From JAUIET01 sp039111475 (lineage in GTDB: Bacteria; Pseudomonadota; Gammaproteobacteria; Pseudomonadales; JAUIET01): 64,000 bases of DNA. The stretch lies in assembly GCA_039111475.1 (NCBI GenBank), contig JBCCIP010000002.1, positions 186,001-250,000 of the forward strand, read 5' to 3'. Positions 8,765 through 17,834 of this stretch are shown one piece after another. The position numbers and the translations under genes are program-made. The notes under the pieces are model-generated. The model made no database searches. It was not told the origin of the DNA and worked only from the letters and a program-made list of their open reading frames with translations. Positions within the stretch are counted from its first letter, which is position 1; each line of letters begins with the position of its first letter.

Positions 8765-10663
8765 ATGGTAGGTTCAGCAAACTTGATTAGATTATTGCTA
8801 GTTGCTTCGGTAATGCTGCTCGGAACAGCTTGCAACTCTGAAAAGCAGCCTATGTCAGCGGCGCCAGCAAAAGAGGTGGCGATTGTCACATCACCCGCAA
8901 GCAGTGGCGAAGCGCTGTTTGATGAAAACTGCGCCAGTTGCCACAACGGTCGTGTTTCAAAAGCACCACCAATTACGCTGTTGCAGATCATGTCGTCATC
9001 TTCCATTCTTGATTCGCTTGAGCATGGCGTGATGGAAGCGCAGTCCGCGCACTTGAGCAGAGCAGAAAAACAATCTGTCGTGAGTTACTTGACCGGAGAC
9101 GCGGGCGAGACGGAACATCCGACGCCCAAACAGTGTGAAGGAGACGCGCTTGCATTCGATTACTCGGCGCAGCCTGACGCTGAGACCTGGGGTGTTGATC
9201 TTGGTAACAGTCGGTTTTACGACGACTCCATCACCAATATTAATGCCAGCAATATCGCTGAGCTTGAGCTGAAATGGGCATTTGCGTTTCCCGATGCAAT
9301 ACGTGCCCGGTCGCAACCAGCAACAGCGGCCGGTGCCTTGTTTCTTGGCAGTCAGGACGGCACGGTCTACTCCCTGGACCAACAGACCGGATGTGTTCGC
9401 TGGACATTCAAAACCATTGCAGAAGTGCGCACTGGCATTATTGTGGCGCCTTGGGGCGAAGACAACCTCAGCCTTAGCTACTTTGGTGACCTTATCGGCA
9501 ATGTATACGCAGTGAATACTTTCACCGGTGAATTGGTGTGGCGTGATCGACCCGATGACCACCCCAGTCTTACGCTCACGGCATCACCGGTCTTGCATAA
9601 CGATCGACTCATTGTACCCTTGTCGGCGTTGGAAGTTACGGAAGCCGCTGACCCCACCTATGCCTGTTGCACGTTTCGCGGTGGCGTAGCGGTGTATGAC
9701 GCGCAAGCAGGTGAAAAGCTATGGACTGGATACACGATAGATGAAACGCCTGTGGAAGTGAGCAAAAACGATGTAGGTACGCCAATTATTGCACCTTCTG
9801 GCGCGCCCGTTTGGGGAGCGCCAAGTATCGATGCGGCCAGGGGTTTGATTTATGTGGGCACCGGTGAAAATTACTCGTCGCCAGCAGGTGACACCAGTGA
9901 TGCGATTATTGCTTTGAGCATCGTGGACGGCAGCATTGTGTGGGTACAACAGACGACAGCAGGTGATGCCTGGAACATGGGTTGTGAAGCTGAGAACAAG
10001 AGCAATTGTCCACCAGAAAACGGGCCCGACTACGACTTTGGTGCAGCAACAATATTGGCGCGGCATTCGAACGGAAAGCAGTATTTGTTAGCCGGGCAGA
10101 AATCAGGTGATGTCTTTGCGCTGGACCCGGATGAAAAAGGCAAGATTGTCTGGCAGAAAAAGCTGGGTCGCGGCGGTATTCAAGGCGGCGTGCATTTTGG
10201 TATGACCGTTGCTGGAGATACTTTATACGTACCTATGTCAGACTTCGACGGTGGCCCCCGTTGGCCAGGTATTGCCAAGCCTGGAATGTACGGTCTTGAT
10301 TTTGCGAGTGGCGAGGTGCACTGGTACACACCAGCAGACGATGTGTGTGAAGGTCGAGAATTCTGCCAACCGGGTTTGTCGGCGGCGGCCAGTGCGATTC
10401 CGGGCGCCGCTGTTGGCGGGGCGATGGATGGCCATTTACGCGCGTATGATCAGAAAACGGGTCAGGTGATTTGGGACTATGATGCCGTCAGGGAGTATGA
10501 GAGCTTGTCTGGTGCCAAGGCCATGGGTGGATCTTTCGGCGGGGCCAGCGGACCAGTGTTTAAAGATAGTATGATGTACGTTAATTCAGGGTATGGGATT
10601 TATTTTCATATGCCTGGCAACGTATTGCTGGCATTTGGACCAGGAACATCCCTAAAGCAGTAA
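8765..10663 (+). CDS. PQQ-dependent dehydrogenase with N-terminal cytochrome c domain (polyvinyl-alcohol-dehydrogenase-like lipoprotein)
   Basis: A 632-residue protein. The N-terminus is a lipoprotein signal with lipobox LLGTAC, then a heme-c domain with CASCH (about residues 56-60), then an eight-bladed PQQ propeller with repeats such as DGTVYSLDQQTGCVRWTF and GNVYAVNTFTGELVWRD. This order (cytochrome c before the propeller) matches the PVADH group rather than methanol dehydrogenase. A vicinal CC pair (about residues 301-302) is present. It would oxidise an alcohol in the periplasm and pass electrons to its own heme. No PQQ biosynthesis genes are in the window. The gene follows the GST gene closely and precedes an SDR, so the set probably handles alcohol/ketone intermediates. 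The substrate is unknown. Confidence 0.87.
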   Translation: MVGSANLIRLLLVASVMLLGTACNSEKQPMSAAPAKEVAIVTSPASSGEALFDENCASCHNGRVSKAPPITLLQIMSSSSILDSLEHGVMEAQSAHLSRAEKQSVVSYLTGDAGETEHPTPKQCEGDALAFDYSAQPDAETWGVDLGNSRFYDDSITNINASNIAELELKWAFAFPDAIRARSQPATAAGALFLGSQDGTVYSLDQQTGCVRWTFKTIAEVRTGIIVAPWGEDNLSLSYFGDLIGNVYAVNTFTGELVWRDRPDDHPSLTLTASPVLHNDRLIVPLSALEVTEAADPTYACCTFRGGVAVYDAQAGEKLWTGYTIDETPVEVSKNDVGTPIIAPSGAPVWGAPSIDAARGLIYVGTGENYSSPAGDTSDAIIALSIVDGSIVWVQQTTAGDAWNMGCEAENKSNCPPENGPDYDFGAATILARHSNGKQYLLAGQKSGDVFALDPDEKGKIVWQKKLGRGGIQGGVHFGMTVAGDTLYVPMSDFDGGPRWPGIAKPGMYGLDFASGEVHWYTPADDVCEGREFCQPGLSAAASAIPGAAVGGAMDGHLRAYDQKTGQVIWDYDAVREYESLSGAKAMGGSFGGASGPVFKDSMMYVNSGYGIYFHMPGNVLLAFGPGTSLKQ

Positions 10664-10706
10664 GTTGGCGAACAGCCAAATCAGCCGTTTTGTAAGAGGA
10701 GTATTA

Positions 10707-11492
10707 ATGACAGACCAAGTAGCCGGCCGTGGCAGGCTTGCCGAAAAAATAGCGCTTGTTACCGGTGCAGCGTCAAACCCAGGAATCGGTCGCAGCATTG
10801 CGCACCGTTTTGCCGCCGAAGGCGCAAAGCTGATCGTTACCGATATTGATCTGCCTGGCGTTGAGAAGTGTGCGCAAGAAATTCAAGACGCCGGGGGTGA
10901 AGCCATTGCCATGGGTCAGGATGTTACTGAGGAGCAAGGCTGGAAAGATGTGATGGCGAAAACCATCGAAGCTTTTGGCCGTCTCGACGTGATGGTCAAC
11001 AATGCCGGCATTGCGGAACTCAAAAAGATGGTCGACATCGATCTAGAGAACTGGAACCGGCATATAGGCATTAATTTAACAAGCGTCTTTCTTGGCAGCA
11101 AATACGCAGCTCTTGAAATGCGCAAATGCGGCGGTGGCAGCATTATTAATATGTCGTCTGTGGCTGGAATTATTGGTACGCCAACCTGTGTGGCTTACGG
11201 CGCTACGAAGGGTGGTGTAAGAACCATGTCCAAATCCATTGCAGTGGAAGAGTGTGAACACGACATTCGTTGCAACACGATTCACCCCGGGTTTATTTGG
11301 ACGAACATGCAAGCCCAAGACAGCGGTAAAAGCGACCCATCGGAGCTGGTGTTGCCTCGCATGCACGTACCTCTAGGCCGGCCCGGCTTACCTGAAGACG
11401 TGGCTAATGTGGCATTGTTCTTGGCCTCAGACGAGGCTAATTACGTGACAGGTGCTGAGTACGTGGTTGATGCAGGCTTAACCTGCAAGTAA
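10707..11492 (+). CDS. Short-chain dehydrogenase/reductase (SDR)
   Basis: About 261 residues from the ATG at 10707. The frame is open to a TTG at 10665, but AGAGGAG lies upstream of 10707 and the family N-terminus fits there. Classical SDR: an N-terminal glycine-rich ALVTGAASNPGIG cofactor motif with a two-residue insertion between the glycines, NNAG, a catalytic Ser in NMSSVAG, YGATK (Tyr-x3-Lys), and a C-terminal AEYVVDAG. It oxidises or reduces an alcohol/ketone with NAD(P). It follows the PQQ dehydrogenase gene and converges on the second Rieske oxygenase gene with a 6-base gap. The exact substrate is unknown. Confidence 0.88.
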   Translation: MTDQVAGRGRLAEKIALVTGAASNPGIGRSIAHRFAAEGAKLIVTDIDLPGVEKCAQEIQDAGGEAIAMGQDVTEEQGWKDVMAKTIEAFGRLDVMVNNAGIAELKKMVDIDLENWNRHIGINLTSVFLGSKYAALEMRKCGGGSIINMSSVAGIIGTPTCVAYGATKGGVRTMSKSIAVEECEHDIRCNTIHPGFIWTNMQAQDSGKSDPSELVLPRMHVPLGRPGLPEDVANVALFLASDEANYVTGAEYVVDAGLTCK

Positions 11493-11498
11493 CTGCTG

Positions 11499-12752
11499 TC
11501 AGATGAAGCTAAGACGAGGGTCGTTAGGGTAGATCCAGTCGTCGCCAATAACCTGCTCAACACGCAATTCAACCGGTATGTTATCAATGCCAATCATTTG
11601 GTCGGCTTGTTGATTCCAGTGATATATTCTGGCTTCCTGATAACTCAACGGCACACCTTTGAAGCCATTCGACTGCATTGACTGTTGAATTTTCTCACCA
11701 AATTGAGTGTCTTCCAAAATCACCTGACAGAGTTCTTTTCTGTCGTTAACGGTCCACATGTCAGGCTTCATGCCTTGCTTCCACTGCGGTGCCATAGTCC
11801 AGGTTTCTATTCGGCATTTATTGATGCCGTTGGGCCAAAATACCAGAGGTGGAATAGCAAATTGACTGAGAGGCGCGACCAGATTTGGAAACAAACCGTA
11901 TGACTGTGTACACGTGCGGCCAATTTCACCGACTGAATCTATTTGTGCAATGTCAGTTGGCACAGCAACTGCGTCCATATTGGACTTACCCTTTGGGGTG
12001 GGCGCCACCATTCGGCCATGCCCATTGCGGTACAGCGTATTCACATTACGTCGATCATCAAGAATGGGCGCCACTGTGGTGGGGTGAACGCTACGCACAT
12101 GGTAGACCTCAGTGTTGGCCTCCATGGCTACCTTCCAATTGCAGTCCAGATCGAATATTGCGCGGCTGGCCAGCCGGCATTGGTCAAATCTGAATTCGTC
12201 CAACTCTGAGGCAATGGGTCCCAACCACTCCAGCAGCGTTGGCGCATTTGTGTCGAAGTTGACAAAGATCAGATTGCCCAAACGTTCGCAGCGAACTTTA
12301 TTCAGCCCTCTGCACGACATATCAAAATCGCGAAAGTCTTCAGGGTCGCGCATGCCTTTCAACTCGCCCTGTAAGTTGTAACTCCACCCATGGTATTTGC
12401 AGGTAAGCCGATTGTTCTTTCCTGCGCGTTCGGTAACAACGGGCGCGCCTCGGTGTTGGCAGGTGTTGTAGAACGCATTTATATCGCCGTTTTCTGCGTG
12501 CACTATAACGACTGGCTGCCCTGCGTTGTCCCATAACATCCAACAGCCTGCGTCGGGAATTTCGTCGATATGAGCCGCCAACAACCAGGATTTCCGCCAG
12601 ATGCTTTGTAACTCAAGTTGATAAAACCGTTCATCAACGTAACGTCCTGCCGGAATATCGGGCAGATCCGGAAAACCTTCTGGCGGTTCGGTGCGCGCTG
12701 CCTCGTACTCCATCAGGCTGCGCAATTGTTGAATGGTCTCAGGTGTCATCAT
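11499..12752 (-). CDS. Rieske non-heme iron oxygenase, alpha subunit (second copy)
   Basis: A 417-residue protein. The Rieske motif is C-Q-H, 17 residues, then C-K-Y-H (around residues 90-112). The catalytic iron motif is MEANTEVYHVRSVHP (around residues 210-224). It differs clearly from the 3826 enzyme, so it is not a duplication of it. The start is the first of two adjacent ATGs, preceded by AAAAGG. It is the last gene of a minus-strand run NTF2-like, P450, Rieske, with only 24 bases between P450 and this gene. No dedicated beta subunit or reductase is adjacent. It probably hydroxylates or demethylates the same compound class as the P450. Confidence 0.92.
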   Translation of the reverse strand: MMTPETIQQLRSLMEYEAARTEPPEGFPDLPDIPAGRYVDERFYQLELQSIWRKSWLLAAHIDEIPDAGCWMLWDNAGQPVVIVHAENGDINAFYNTCQHRGAPVVTERAGKNNRLTCKYHGWSYNLQGELKGMRDPEDFRDFDMSCRGLNKVRCERLGNLIFVNFDTNAPTLLEWLGPIASELDEFRFDQCRLASRAIFDLDCNWKVAMEANTEVYHVRSVHPTTVAPILDDRRNVNTLYRNGHGRMVAPTPKGKSNMDAVAVPTDIAQIDSVGEIGRTCTQSYGLFPNLVAPLSQFAIPPLVFWPNGINKCRIETWTMAPQWKQGMKPDMWTVNDRKELCQVILEDTQFGEKIQQSMQSNGFKGVPLSYQEARIYHWNQQADQMIGIDNIPVELRVEQVIGDDWIYPNDPRLSFI

Positions 12753-12776
12753 AGCCTTTTACCAATTATGTGCCGA

Positions 12777-13928
12777 TTAAGCAGGTTCCAACTCCAGCCA
12801 TAAATGGTGGAAGCCTCTTAGCATGGTTGGGTGCGTTCGCTCGTTGTCTGCGCTGTTGGCATGCTGCACCGATTTATAGCGCTTAAACAACTCTTGCAAT
12901 GCGTAGCGTGCTTCCATTCTGCCAAGCGGCGCGCCAATGCAAAAATGGATGCCGTGCCCAAAACTGTGATGGTTACTGCGCCCTCTATCCAGCCGGAACG
13001 TACTGGCGTCTTCATAGTGATCTTCATCGCGGTTTGCCGAGCCCATCACGGCGTAAACCGTGTCGCCTGCTTTCACCTGCTGGCCATGAAACTCGGTGTC
13101 GCTGGTGGCTTTTCTATTCACCCAGTGAACGGGGGCGTCAAAGCGGAGAATTTCTTCTATCGCCGCATCAATTTTATCAGGATTGTCGCGCAGCTCGTTC
13201 CAGTCATTTGGGTGTCTGGCCAGATGATTCAATAGATTACTGAGCAGATTTGTGGTGGTTTCGTTGCCGGCAATCAGCAACAAAATATTGAAACCAACTA
13301 TGTCTTCGTCGCTGAGGCCACTGCCATCCACCTCGGCGTGCACCACTTTGCTGATCAGGTCGTCTCCTGGATTTGCTCTGCGATCAGGAATAAGCGACTG
13401 AAAATAAGCGGCCATTTCCAGAATGTCTGGCATTCGGTCTTCGAGCTTTGTTGCTTCCCCGGTACCAGTCAGGGCGTCTGACCAGCGTTTGAAATCTTCA
13501 GCTCGTGTTTCAGGTATGCCCATCAGTCTGGCAATGATATATACGGGCAGCGGTGTAGTGAACTCCTTTGAAATGTCGAGAACAGTCTTGCCCGCGAGAT
13601 CGTCCAGCATTTGCGTTACAAGCTGTGCAACGTCAGCTTCCATATCGGCAAGTGTGCGGCTGGTAAACGCCTTGTTCACAATCGCTCGCAGCTTGGTGTG
13701 CCTAGGCGGATCATCAGTGAGTAAGGGCAGGGCCATGGCTTGTTCGTCCATCTCACCCATGGAGTTGGAGGAAAACAGTGCTGCATCTTTCAGTATCACG
13801 CGTACATCATCGTAGCGGCTAAGCACCCAGGCTTGTACGTCTTCTGCCCACCAGATGGGGTGATTGTCCCTCCAGTTCTGGTAATGTGGGTATGGATCAT
13901 CAATGATTGCTGGGTCTAGAAAGTCCAC
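12777..13928 (-). CDS. Cytochrome P450
   Basis: A 383-residue soluble bacterial P450, a usual length for class I enzymes. Seen: the I-helix with AGNETTTN (oxygen activation, about residues 218-225), the K-helix E-x2-R in EEILRF, and the heme-binding loop FGHGIHFCIG near the C-terminus with the thiolate Cys. No ferredoxin or ferredoxin reductase lies nearby, so redox partners are coded elsewhere. It sits between an NTF2-like gene and a Rieske oxygenase gene on the same strand, probably one operon. Monooxygenation of a terpenoid, alicyclic or steroid-like substrate is plausible; the sequence does not settle which. Confidence 0.93.
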   Translation of the reverse strand: MDFLDPAIIDDPYPHYQNWRDNHPIWWAEDVQAWVLSRYDDVRVILKDAALFSSNSMGEMDEQAMALPLLTDDPPRHTKLRAIVNKAFTSRTLADMEADVAQLVTQMLDDLAGKTVLDISKEFTTPLPVYIIARLMGIPETRAEDFKRWSDALTGTGEATKLEDRMPDILEMAAYFQSLIPDRRANPGDDLISKVVHAEVDGSGLSDEDIVGFNILLLIAGNETTTNLLSNLLNHLARHPNDWNELRDNPDKIDAAIEEILRFDAPVHWVNRKATSDTEFHGQQVKAGDTVYAVMGSANRDEDHYEDASTFRLDRGRSNHHSFGHGIHFCIGAPLGRMEARYALQELFKRYKSVQHANSADNERTHPTMLRGFHHLWLELEPA

Positions 13929-13980
13929 GTTGTTTGCTACCTATATGATGGAATGGAGAGAAAAATAGACTGAAAGCTGC

Positions 13981-14484
13981 CTATGAAGACCAATCAATGT
14001 CTCCACTGCGTTGAATGATCTTCCAAACGCCATCGCGTTTTTCGAGTTCGTCGATGTAACGACCACCGATAGCAATCAGCGTTTCAGTGTCGGCCGCATT
14101 ACGCGGGGCCAAGGGGTCGGCTTTTGCGCGCATAACTTGATGTGCCGTGAAATAGCACTCCGACCTTGCGGTATTGCCAGACACTGCAATCAACGGGTTG
14201 CCAAGTTGGTGATGTGAACGGGAGAAGCCTTTTATATATTCCAGTGCAAAGCCAACAAAGTCACCTGGCGCTCCGTCATTTTTGGGTGCATCCGGGTCAG
14301 ATGACGGGCCAATAAAGCCATGCTTGTGCCGTGACTCGGGATGAAATACGGCGCGTAGCAAGCCCTCGTTGCTGGTATCGATTGCGCGCACATACGTCTC
14401 TAACAACTCTGTTATTGCTTGCTTGTCGAGCAGCACTGAGATCGAATTGTCGCTGATGCGAGGGGGTTTATTAAGCTCAGACAC
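13981..14484 (-). CDS. SnoaL/NTF2-like protein
   Basis: About 167 residues from a GTG at 14484, chosen because GAGGAG lies 6-8 bases upstream; the open frame extends to 14538 but has no such signal. The fold is the NTF2-like alpha+beta cone: LLDKQAITELLETYVRAID is the first helical region, and a C-terminal strand contains WKIIQRSGDIDW. Members are small isomerases, dehydratases or hydrolases, and resemble Rieske beta subunits. It begins the run with the P450 and second Rieske gene, so it could process their product or act as an accessory subunit. The precise function is unknown. Confidence 0.75.
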   Translation of the reverse strand: MSELNKPPRISDNSISVLLDKQAITELLETYVRAIDTSNEGLLRAVFHPESRHKHGFIGPSSDPDAPKNDGAPGDFVGFALEYIKGFSRSHHQLGNPLIAVSGNTARSECYFTAHQVMRAKADPLAPRNAADTETLIAIGGRYIDELEKRDGVWKIIQRSGDIDWSS

Positions 14485-14659
14485 ACGGCACTCCTCAGTA
14501 CAATGGCTTCTATTTATACCCAATATCGCGGCTAGCAATCCGAAGCTTCGTCTACAGATACTGGGTTAATAAACGACACTAAACAGCTTCAACAAAGCAT
14601 GGCCAGGTCGATTAAATCCTTGATCCGAGTGTACTTAGGGTACTGAATGGCTGCAACAA

Positions 14660-14681
14660 AAAAACAGTCCAAACTGTTTTT
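14660..14681. terminator. AT-rich hairpin, possible bidirectional terminator
   Basis: AAAAACAGT (14660-14668), loop CCAA, ACTGTTTTT (14673-14681): a perfect 9-bp stem with A-tract before and T-tract after. The stem is weak, so termination is uncertain. Confidence 0.4.
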
Positions 14682-14857
14682 AAAGCCAACCTTCCAAGGA
14701 ATATGCTCCCTATAAAGCCAACCACTGAACAACGGCTGGCAATGTATCAAAGCACTGTTACCAGCCGGCACTCCTACTTAATGGCTTGAATCTATTGGCT
14801 TTTTTTCTGTATCCATTTGCAGACTGCCGTAGCATATCACCTTAGCGAGCGACCGAG

Positions 14858-14888
14858 AAAAAAACAATCAATACTGATTGTTTTTTTT
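14858..14888. terminator. AT-rich hairpin with T8 tract, possible bidirectional terminator
   Basis: Seven A then CAATCA (14858-14870), loop ATAC, then TGATTG and T-run (14875-14888): a perfect 13-bp stem with a T-tract on either strand. It lies 60 bases upstream of the SDR start, so it may end transcripts entering from the left, or attenuate. Confidence 0.5.
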
Positions 14889-14947
14889 GCTAGGTCCGGT
14901 AAGCTTCATTCTTATTTTTTGATTCACCACTATAAGAAGGTGCAATA

Positions 14948-15709
14948 ATGGATCTAGGACTCAAAGGTAAAAAAATTGTTATCACTGGCGGTACCAAAGG
15001 CATCGGTCGCGCCATAGCTAATCTGGTAGCGGCGGAGGGCGCTGATGTTGCCATCTGTGCTCGCAATTCAGAAGAGGTTGAGAGTACGGTTGCAGCACTC
15101 AGAGACGCGGGCGTCACAGCGACTGGTGCTGCAGTTGATGTCGCCGATAAAGACGCGCTGCAGGGCTGGATCACAAGCGCTGCGGAAGAGTTGGGAGGCA
15201 TCGATTCACTGGTACCCAATGTCAGCGCCGGCGGCGGACAGATGGACGAAAATGGCTGGAAAACCAATTTCGAGGTCGATGTGCTTGGCACTACCCGTGC
15301 GATTGAAGCGGCCACGCCCGCCCTTACGGCGTCTGATGCAGGTGCTATTGTCATTATCGGTACCACTGCGGCTGTTGAAGATTTTCTGGGTCCTCAAACA
15401 TACAATGCCTTGAAAGCAGCTTTGATAGTGCATGCACAGGGTCTTGCTCAGGCCCTGGCCGGATCCGGAATTCGCGTGAATTGCGTATCGCCAGGCCCAA
15501 TCATGGTAAAGGGTGGTGCTTGGGACTTTATCGAAAATAATCTACCTGACATCTACAAGGGTACTGTGGCCAACCAGCCTACGGGTCGTTTGGGTACTGC
15601 CGAAGAAGTAGCGAATGCCGTCGCGTTTCTTGCCAGCCCAGCAAGCAGCTGGATCACAGGTGTGAATCTGGTGGTTGATGGTGGCTTCACCAAACGCGTC
15701 CAGTTGTAG
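14948..15709 (+). CDS. SDR-family oxidoreductase with atypical active-site region
   Basis: A 253-residue protein starting at an ATG preceded by AAGGTG. The cofactor motif ITGGTKGIG is normal and the Tyr-x3-Lys is YNALK, but the NNAG position reads NVSAG, and the strand that normally ends in the catalytic Ser reads VIIGTTAA, apparently Thr. The C-terminal NLVVDGGF is normal. It is an NAD(P)-dependent dehydrogenase or reductase whose proton-relay residues differ from the common type. It lies 130 bases upstream of the E1alpha gene on the same strand and may belong to that unit. The substrate is unknown. Confidence 0.85.
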   Translation: MDLGLKGKKIVITGGTKGIGRAIANLVAAEGADVAICARNSEEVESTVAALRDAGVTATGAAVDVADKDALQGWITSAAEELGGIDSLVPNVSAGGGQMDENGWKTNFEVDVLGTTRAIEAATPALTASDAGAIVIIGTTAAVEDFLGPQTYNALKAALIVHAQGLAQALAGSGIRVNCVSPGPIMVKGGAWDFIENNLPDIYKGTVANQPTGRLGTAEEVANAVAFLASPASSWITGVNLVVDGGFTKRVQL

Positions 15710-15839
15710 TGTCTAATGTTGGCGGAAGTGATTGTTAATTGTCACCGCCGGTAATGCGGCAGGCGCATACAGCGTAAACAAGATAATCGCCATTGCTGTA
15801 AACAATTCAGTGGCGTAAACAAGCAACAGGAGAACTAAT

Positions 15840-16814
15840 GTGGCTTTTCCCAAAGAGAAGTTAGCGCAAGCTTACCGCCAGATGAAGACCATCCGTGAAT
15901 TCGAAGAGCGAGCACACGTTGAGATCATGAATGGTCAGATCGCTGGCTTCACTCACTTATATACCGGGCAGGAAGCCAATGCTGTTGGGGTGTGCGAGCA
16001 CTTGGACGACCTTGACACCATTGTCAGTACTCACCGAGGCCACGGCCATTGCATCGCTAAAGGTGCAGACGTTCTGGACATGATGAAGGAGTTGTTTGGT
16101 TCGTCGGACGGCTTGTGCAAGGGCAAGGGCGGCTCGATGCACGTGGCCGATGTTGAAAAAGGTATTCTCGGTGCCAACGGTATTGTAGCGGGCGGCCCGC
16201 CGATTTCAGTGGGCAGCGCGCTGGCGGCAAAGATTCGTGACAACGGTCGCGTCTCTGTTTCGTTTTCCGGTGATGGCTCAGTCAATCAGGGTACTTGTAT
16301 GGAGGCCATGAATATGGCGGTTGTACTTAAGGTGCCCGCGATATTTGTCATAGAGAACAACTATTATTCGGAGCACACTAACATCAGCTACGCGGTGGGC
16401 TGTGACGATCTTAAGGCGCGCACGGAGAGTTTCGGATTCCCGGTATTTGTGGCCGACGGATCCGATTTCTTTGCTGTTTATGAGGCTGCAGCCAAAGCGC
16501 TAGAGCACGCTCGTTCAGGTAAGGGCCCGGCAGGCATTTTTGCGGAGCAAGGCCGATATCACGGTCACTTTGTTGGCGACCCTCAATTCTATCGTGCCGA
16601 GGGTGAGCTGGACGATCTGCGGGAAAATGCGTGTTGCCTGAAAAACTTTCGAGCCAAAATGAATGAAACTGGCGAGATGAGTAACGAGGATTTGGATGCG
16701 ATCGATACCGAGGTTATGGCCTTAATCGAACAAGCAGTTACTGAAGCTAAAGCTGCACCGCGTCCGACACCGGAGCAGGTTACCGAAGACGTCTACATCA
16801 GCTATGGCGCATAA
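15840..16814 (+). CDS. Thiamine-diphosphate-dependent dehydrogenase E1, alpha subunit (acetoin/2-oxoacid dehydrogenase type)
   Basis: A 324-residue protein. The start is a GTG at 15840 inside ATGTG; CAGGAG lies upstream, and only the GTG frame is coding. The ThDP/Mg motif is GDGSVNQG (about residues 142-149) followed by ENN, and the KGKGGSMHVAD block is typical of the AcoA/pyruvate dehydrogenase E1alpha group. With the E1beta and E2 genes that follow it forms a 2-oxoacid or acetoin dehydrogenase complex giving acyl-CoA. The resemblance is closest to AcoA-type proteins, but acetoin as substrate is not proven by sequence. Confidence 0.9.
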   Translation: MAFPKEKLAQAYRQMKTIREFEERAHVEIMNGQIAGFTHLYTGQEANAVGVCEHLDDLDTIVSTHRGHGHCIAKGADVLDMMKELFGSSDGLCKGKGGSMHVADVEKGILGANGIVAGGPPISVGSALAAKIRDNGRVSVSFSGDGSVNQGTCMEAMNMAVVLKVPAIFVIENNYYSEHTNISYAVGCDDLKARTESFGFPVFVADGSDFFAVYEAAAKALEHARSGKGPAGIFAEQGRYHGHFVGDPQFYRAEGELDDLRENACCLKNFRAKMNETGEMSNEDLDAIDTEVMALIEQAVTEAKAAPRPTPEQVTEDVYISYGA

Positions 16815-16826
16815 GGAGAGAACATC

Positions 16827-17834
16827 ATGTCAGAAAAAACGATGCGCGATGCCATCAACGAAGCCTTACACCAGGCAATGGCAGAAGACGACTCAGTATT
16901 TGTAATTGGCGAAGACGTTGCCGGTTGCAATGGCAGCCCCAGTGGAAAGGTGGGTGCTGTGGGCGGTGTATTTGGTGTCACGGGTGGCCTTTATGACAAA
17001 TTCGGTCCCCTACGTTGTATCGACACGCCAATCTCCGAGTCGGCAATTGTCGGTGCTGCTGCGGGTGCTGCGCTGGTCGGCATGCGCCCGGTCGCCGAAA
17101 TCATGTTTGCCGATTTTATTGGCGTTTGTATGGACCAGATCGTCAATCAAATAGGCAAGTTTCGTTATATGTTCGGTGGCAAGACTCGCTGTCCTGCGGT
17201 AATACGGTTTGCTGCTGGAGGTGGCTTCAGTGCGGCAAGCCAGCACTCGCAGGCCATGTATCAGGTATTGACCTCATTTCCTGGTCTCAAAGTGGTGGTG
17301 CCATCCAATGCTTATGATGCCAAGGGGTTAATGTTGCAGGCCATCGCGGACGACGATCCAGTATTGTTTTTCGAGCCCAAAGCCCTTTATCAAGAGGCCT
17401 GCGAAGTACCTGATGAAATGTACACCATACCTTTTGGTCAGGCAGCCATGCCGCGTGAAGGCGATGATGTGACCGTTGTAGCCTTTGGGCAAATGGTAGG
17501 CAGAGCCGCCGCCGCAATCGACAGCCTCGAAGCGGAGGGTATCACTTGCGATCTGATTGACCCACGTACTACCTCTCCGCTGGACGAGGAAACCATACTT
17601 GAAAGCGTTCGGGCCACCGGTCGGTTAGTTGTAGTGGATGAAGCGCCACCGCGCTGCAGTCTGACAACCGATATTGCTGCGCTGGCCGCGAGCAAAGCGT
17701 TTTCCAGCCTTAAGGCGTCAGTCCAACAAGTGAGCGCGCCGCATAGTCCAACACCGTTCTCGCCGGAATTGGAAGCCGCTTACATTCCTAATTCAGATCG
17801 CATCGCTGCTGCCATCCGGGAGACGCTCGCATGA
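16827..17834 (+). CDS. Thiamine-diphosphate-dependent dehydrogenase E1, beta subunit
   Basis: A 335-residue transketolase-like subunit, preceded by AAGGAG. Family blocks seen: VIGEDVAG near the N-terminus, DTPISESAIVGAAAGAAL, and a C-terminal transketolase domain with LIDPRTTSPLDEETI and VVVDEAPPRCS. It pairs with E1alpha (12-base gap) to form the alpha2beta2 decarboxylase core. Its end overlaps the E2 start by four bases (ATGA), implying coupled translation of a stoichiometric complex. Confidence 0.92.
   Translation: MSEKTMRDAINEALHQAMAEDDSVFVIGEDVAGCNGSPSGKVGAVGGVFGVTGGLYDKFGPLRCIDTPISESAIVGAAAGAALVGMRPVAEIMFADFIGVCMDQIVNQIGKFRYMFGGKTRCPAVIRFAAGGGFSAASQHSQAMYQVLTSFPGLKVVVPSNAYDAKGLMLQAIADDDPVLFFEPKALYQEACEVPDEMYTIPFGQAAMPREGDDVTVVAFGQMVGRAAAAIDSLEAEGITCDLIDPRTTSPLDEETILESVRATGRLVVVDEAPPRCSLTTDIAALAASKAFSSLKASVQQVSAPHSPTPFSPELEAAYIPNSDRIAAAIRETLA

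Larger units (their letters stand above)
14485..14947. other. 463-base divergent intergenic region, no convincing gene
   Basis: It lies between the NTF2-like gene (minus) and an SDR gene (plus). It holds two AT-rich perfect hairpins (14660-14681 and 14858-14887), an inverted repeat CGGCTGG (14733-14739)/CCAGCCG (14761-14767) around 21 bases, and two similar stretches: CGGCACTCCT then AATGGCTT at about 14486 and again at 14766. A 60-codon minus-strand frame (14589-14771) has no homology that I recognise. Promoters for both flanking genes must lie here; I cannot place them firmly. Confidence 0.6.

Noticed and set aside
8996..9562. 188-codon antisense frame within the PQQ dehydrogenase
   Set aside because: Shadow of a strongly supported gene, with no family motif.
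14589..14771. 60-codon minus-strand frame in the intergenic region
   Set aside because: No recognisable family and no separate ribosome-binding site ahead of its GTG start; AT-rich hairpin sequence makes up part of it.
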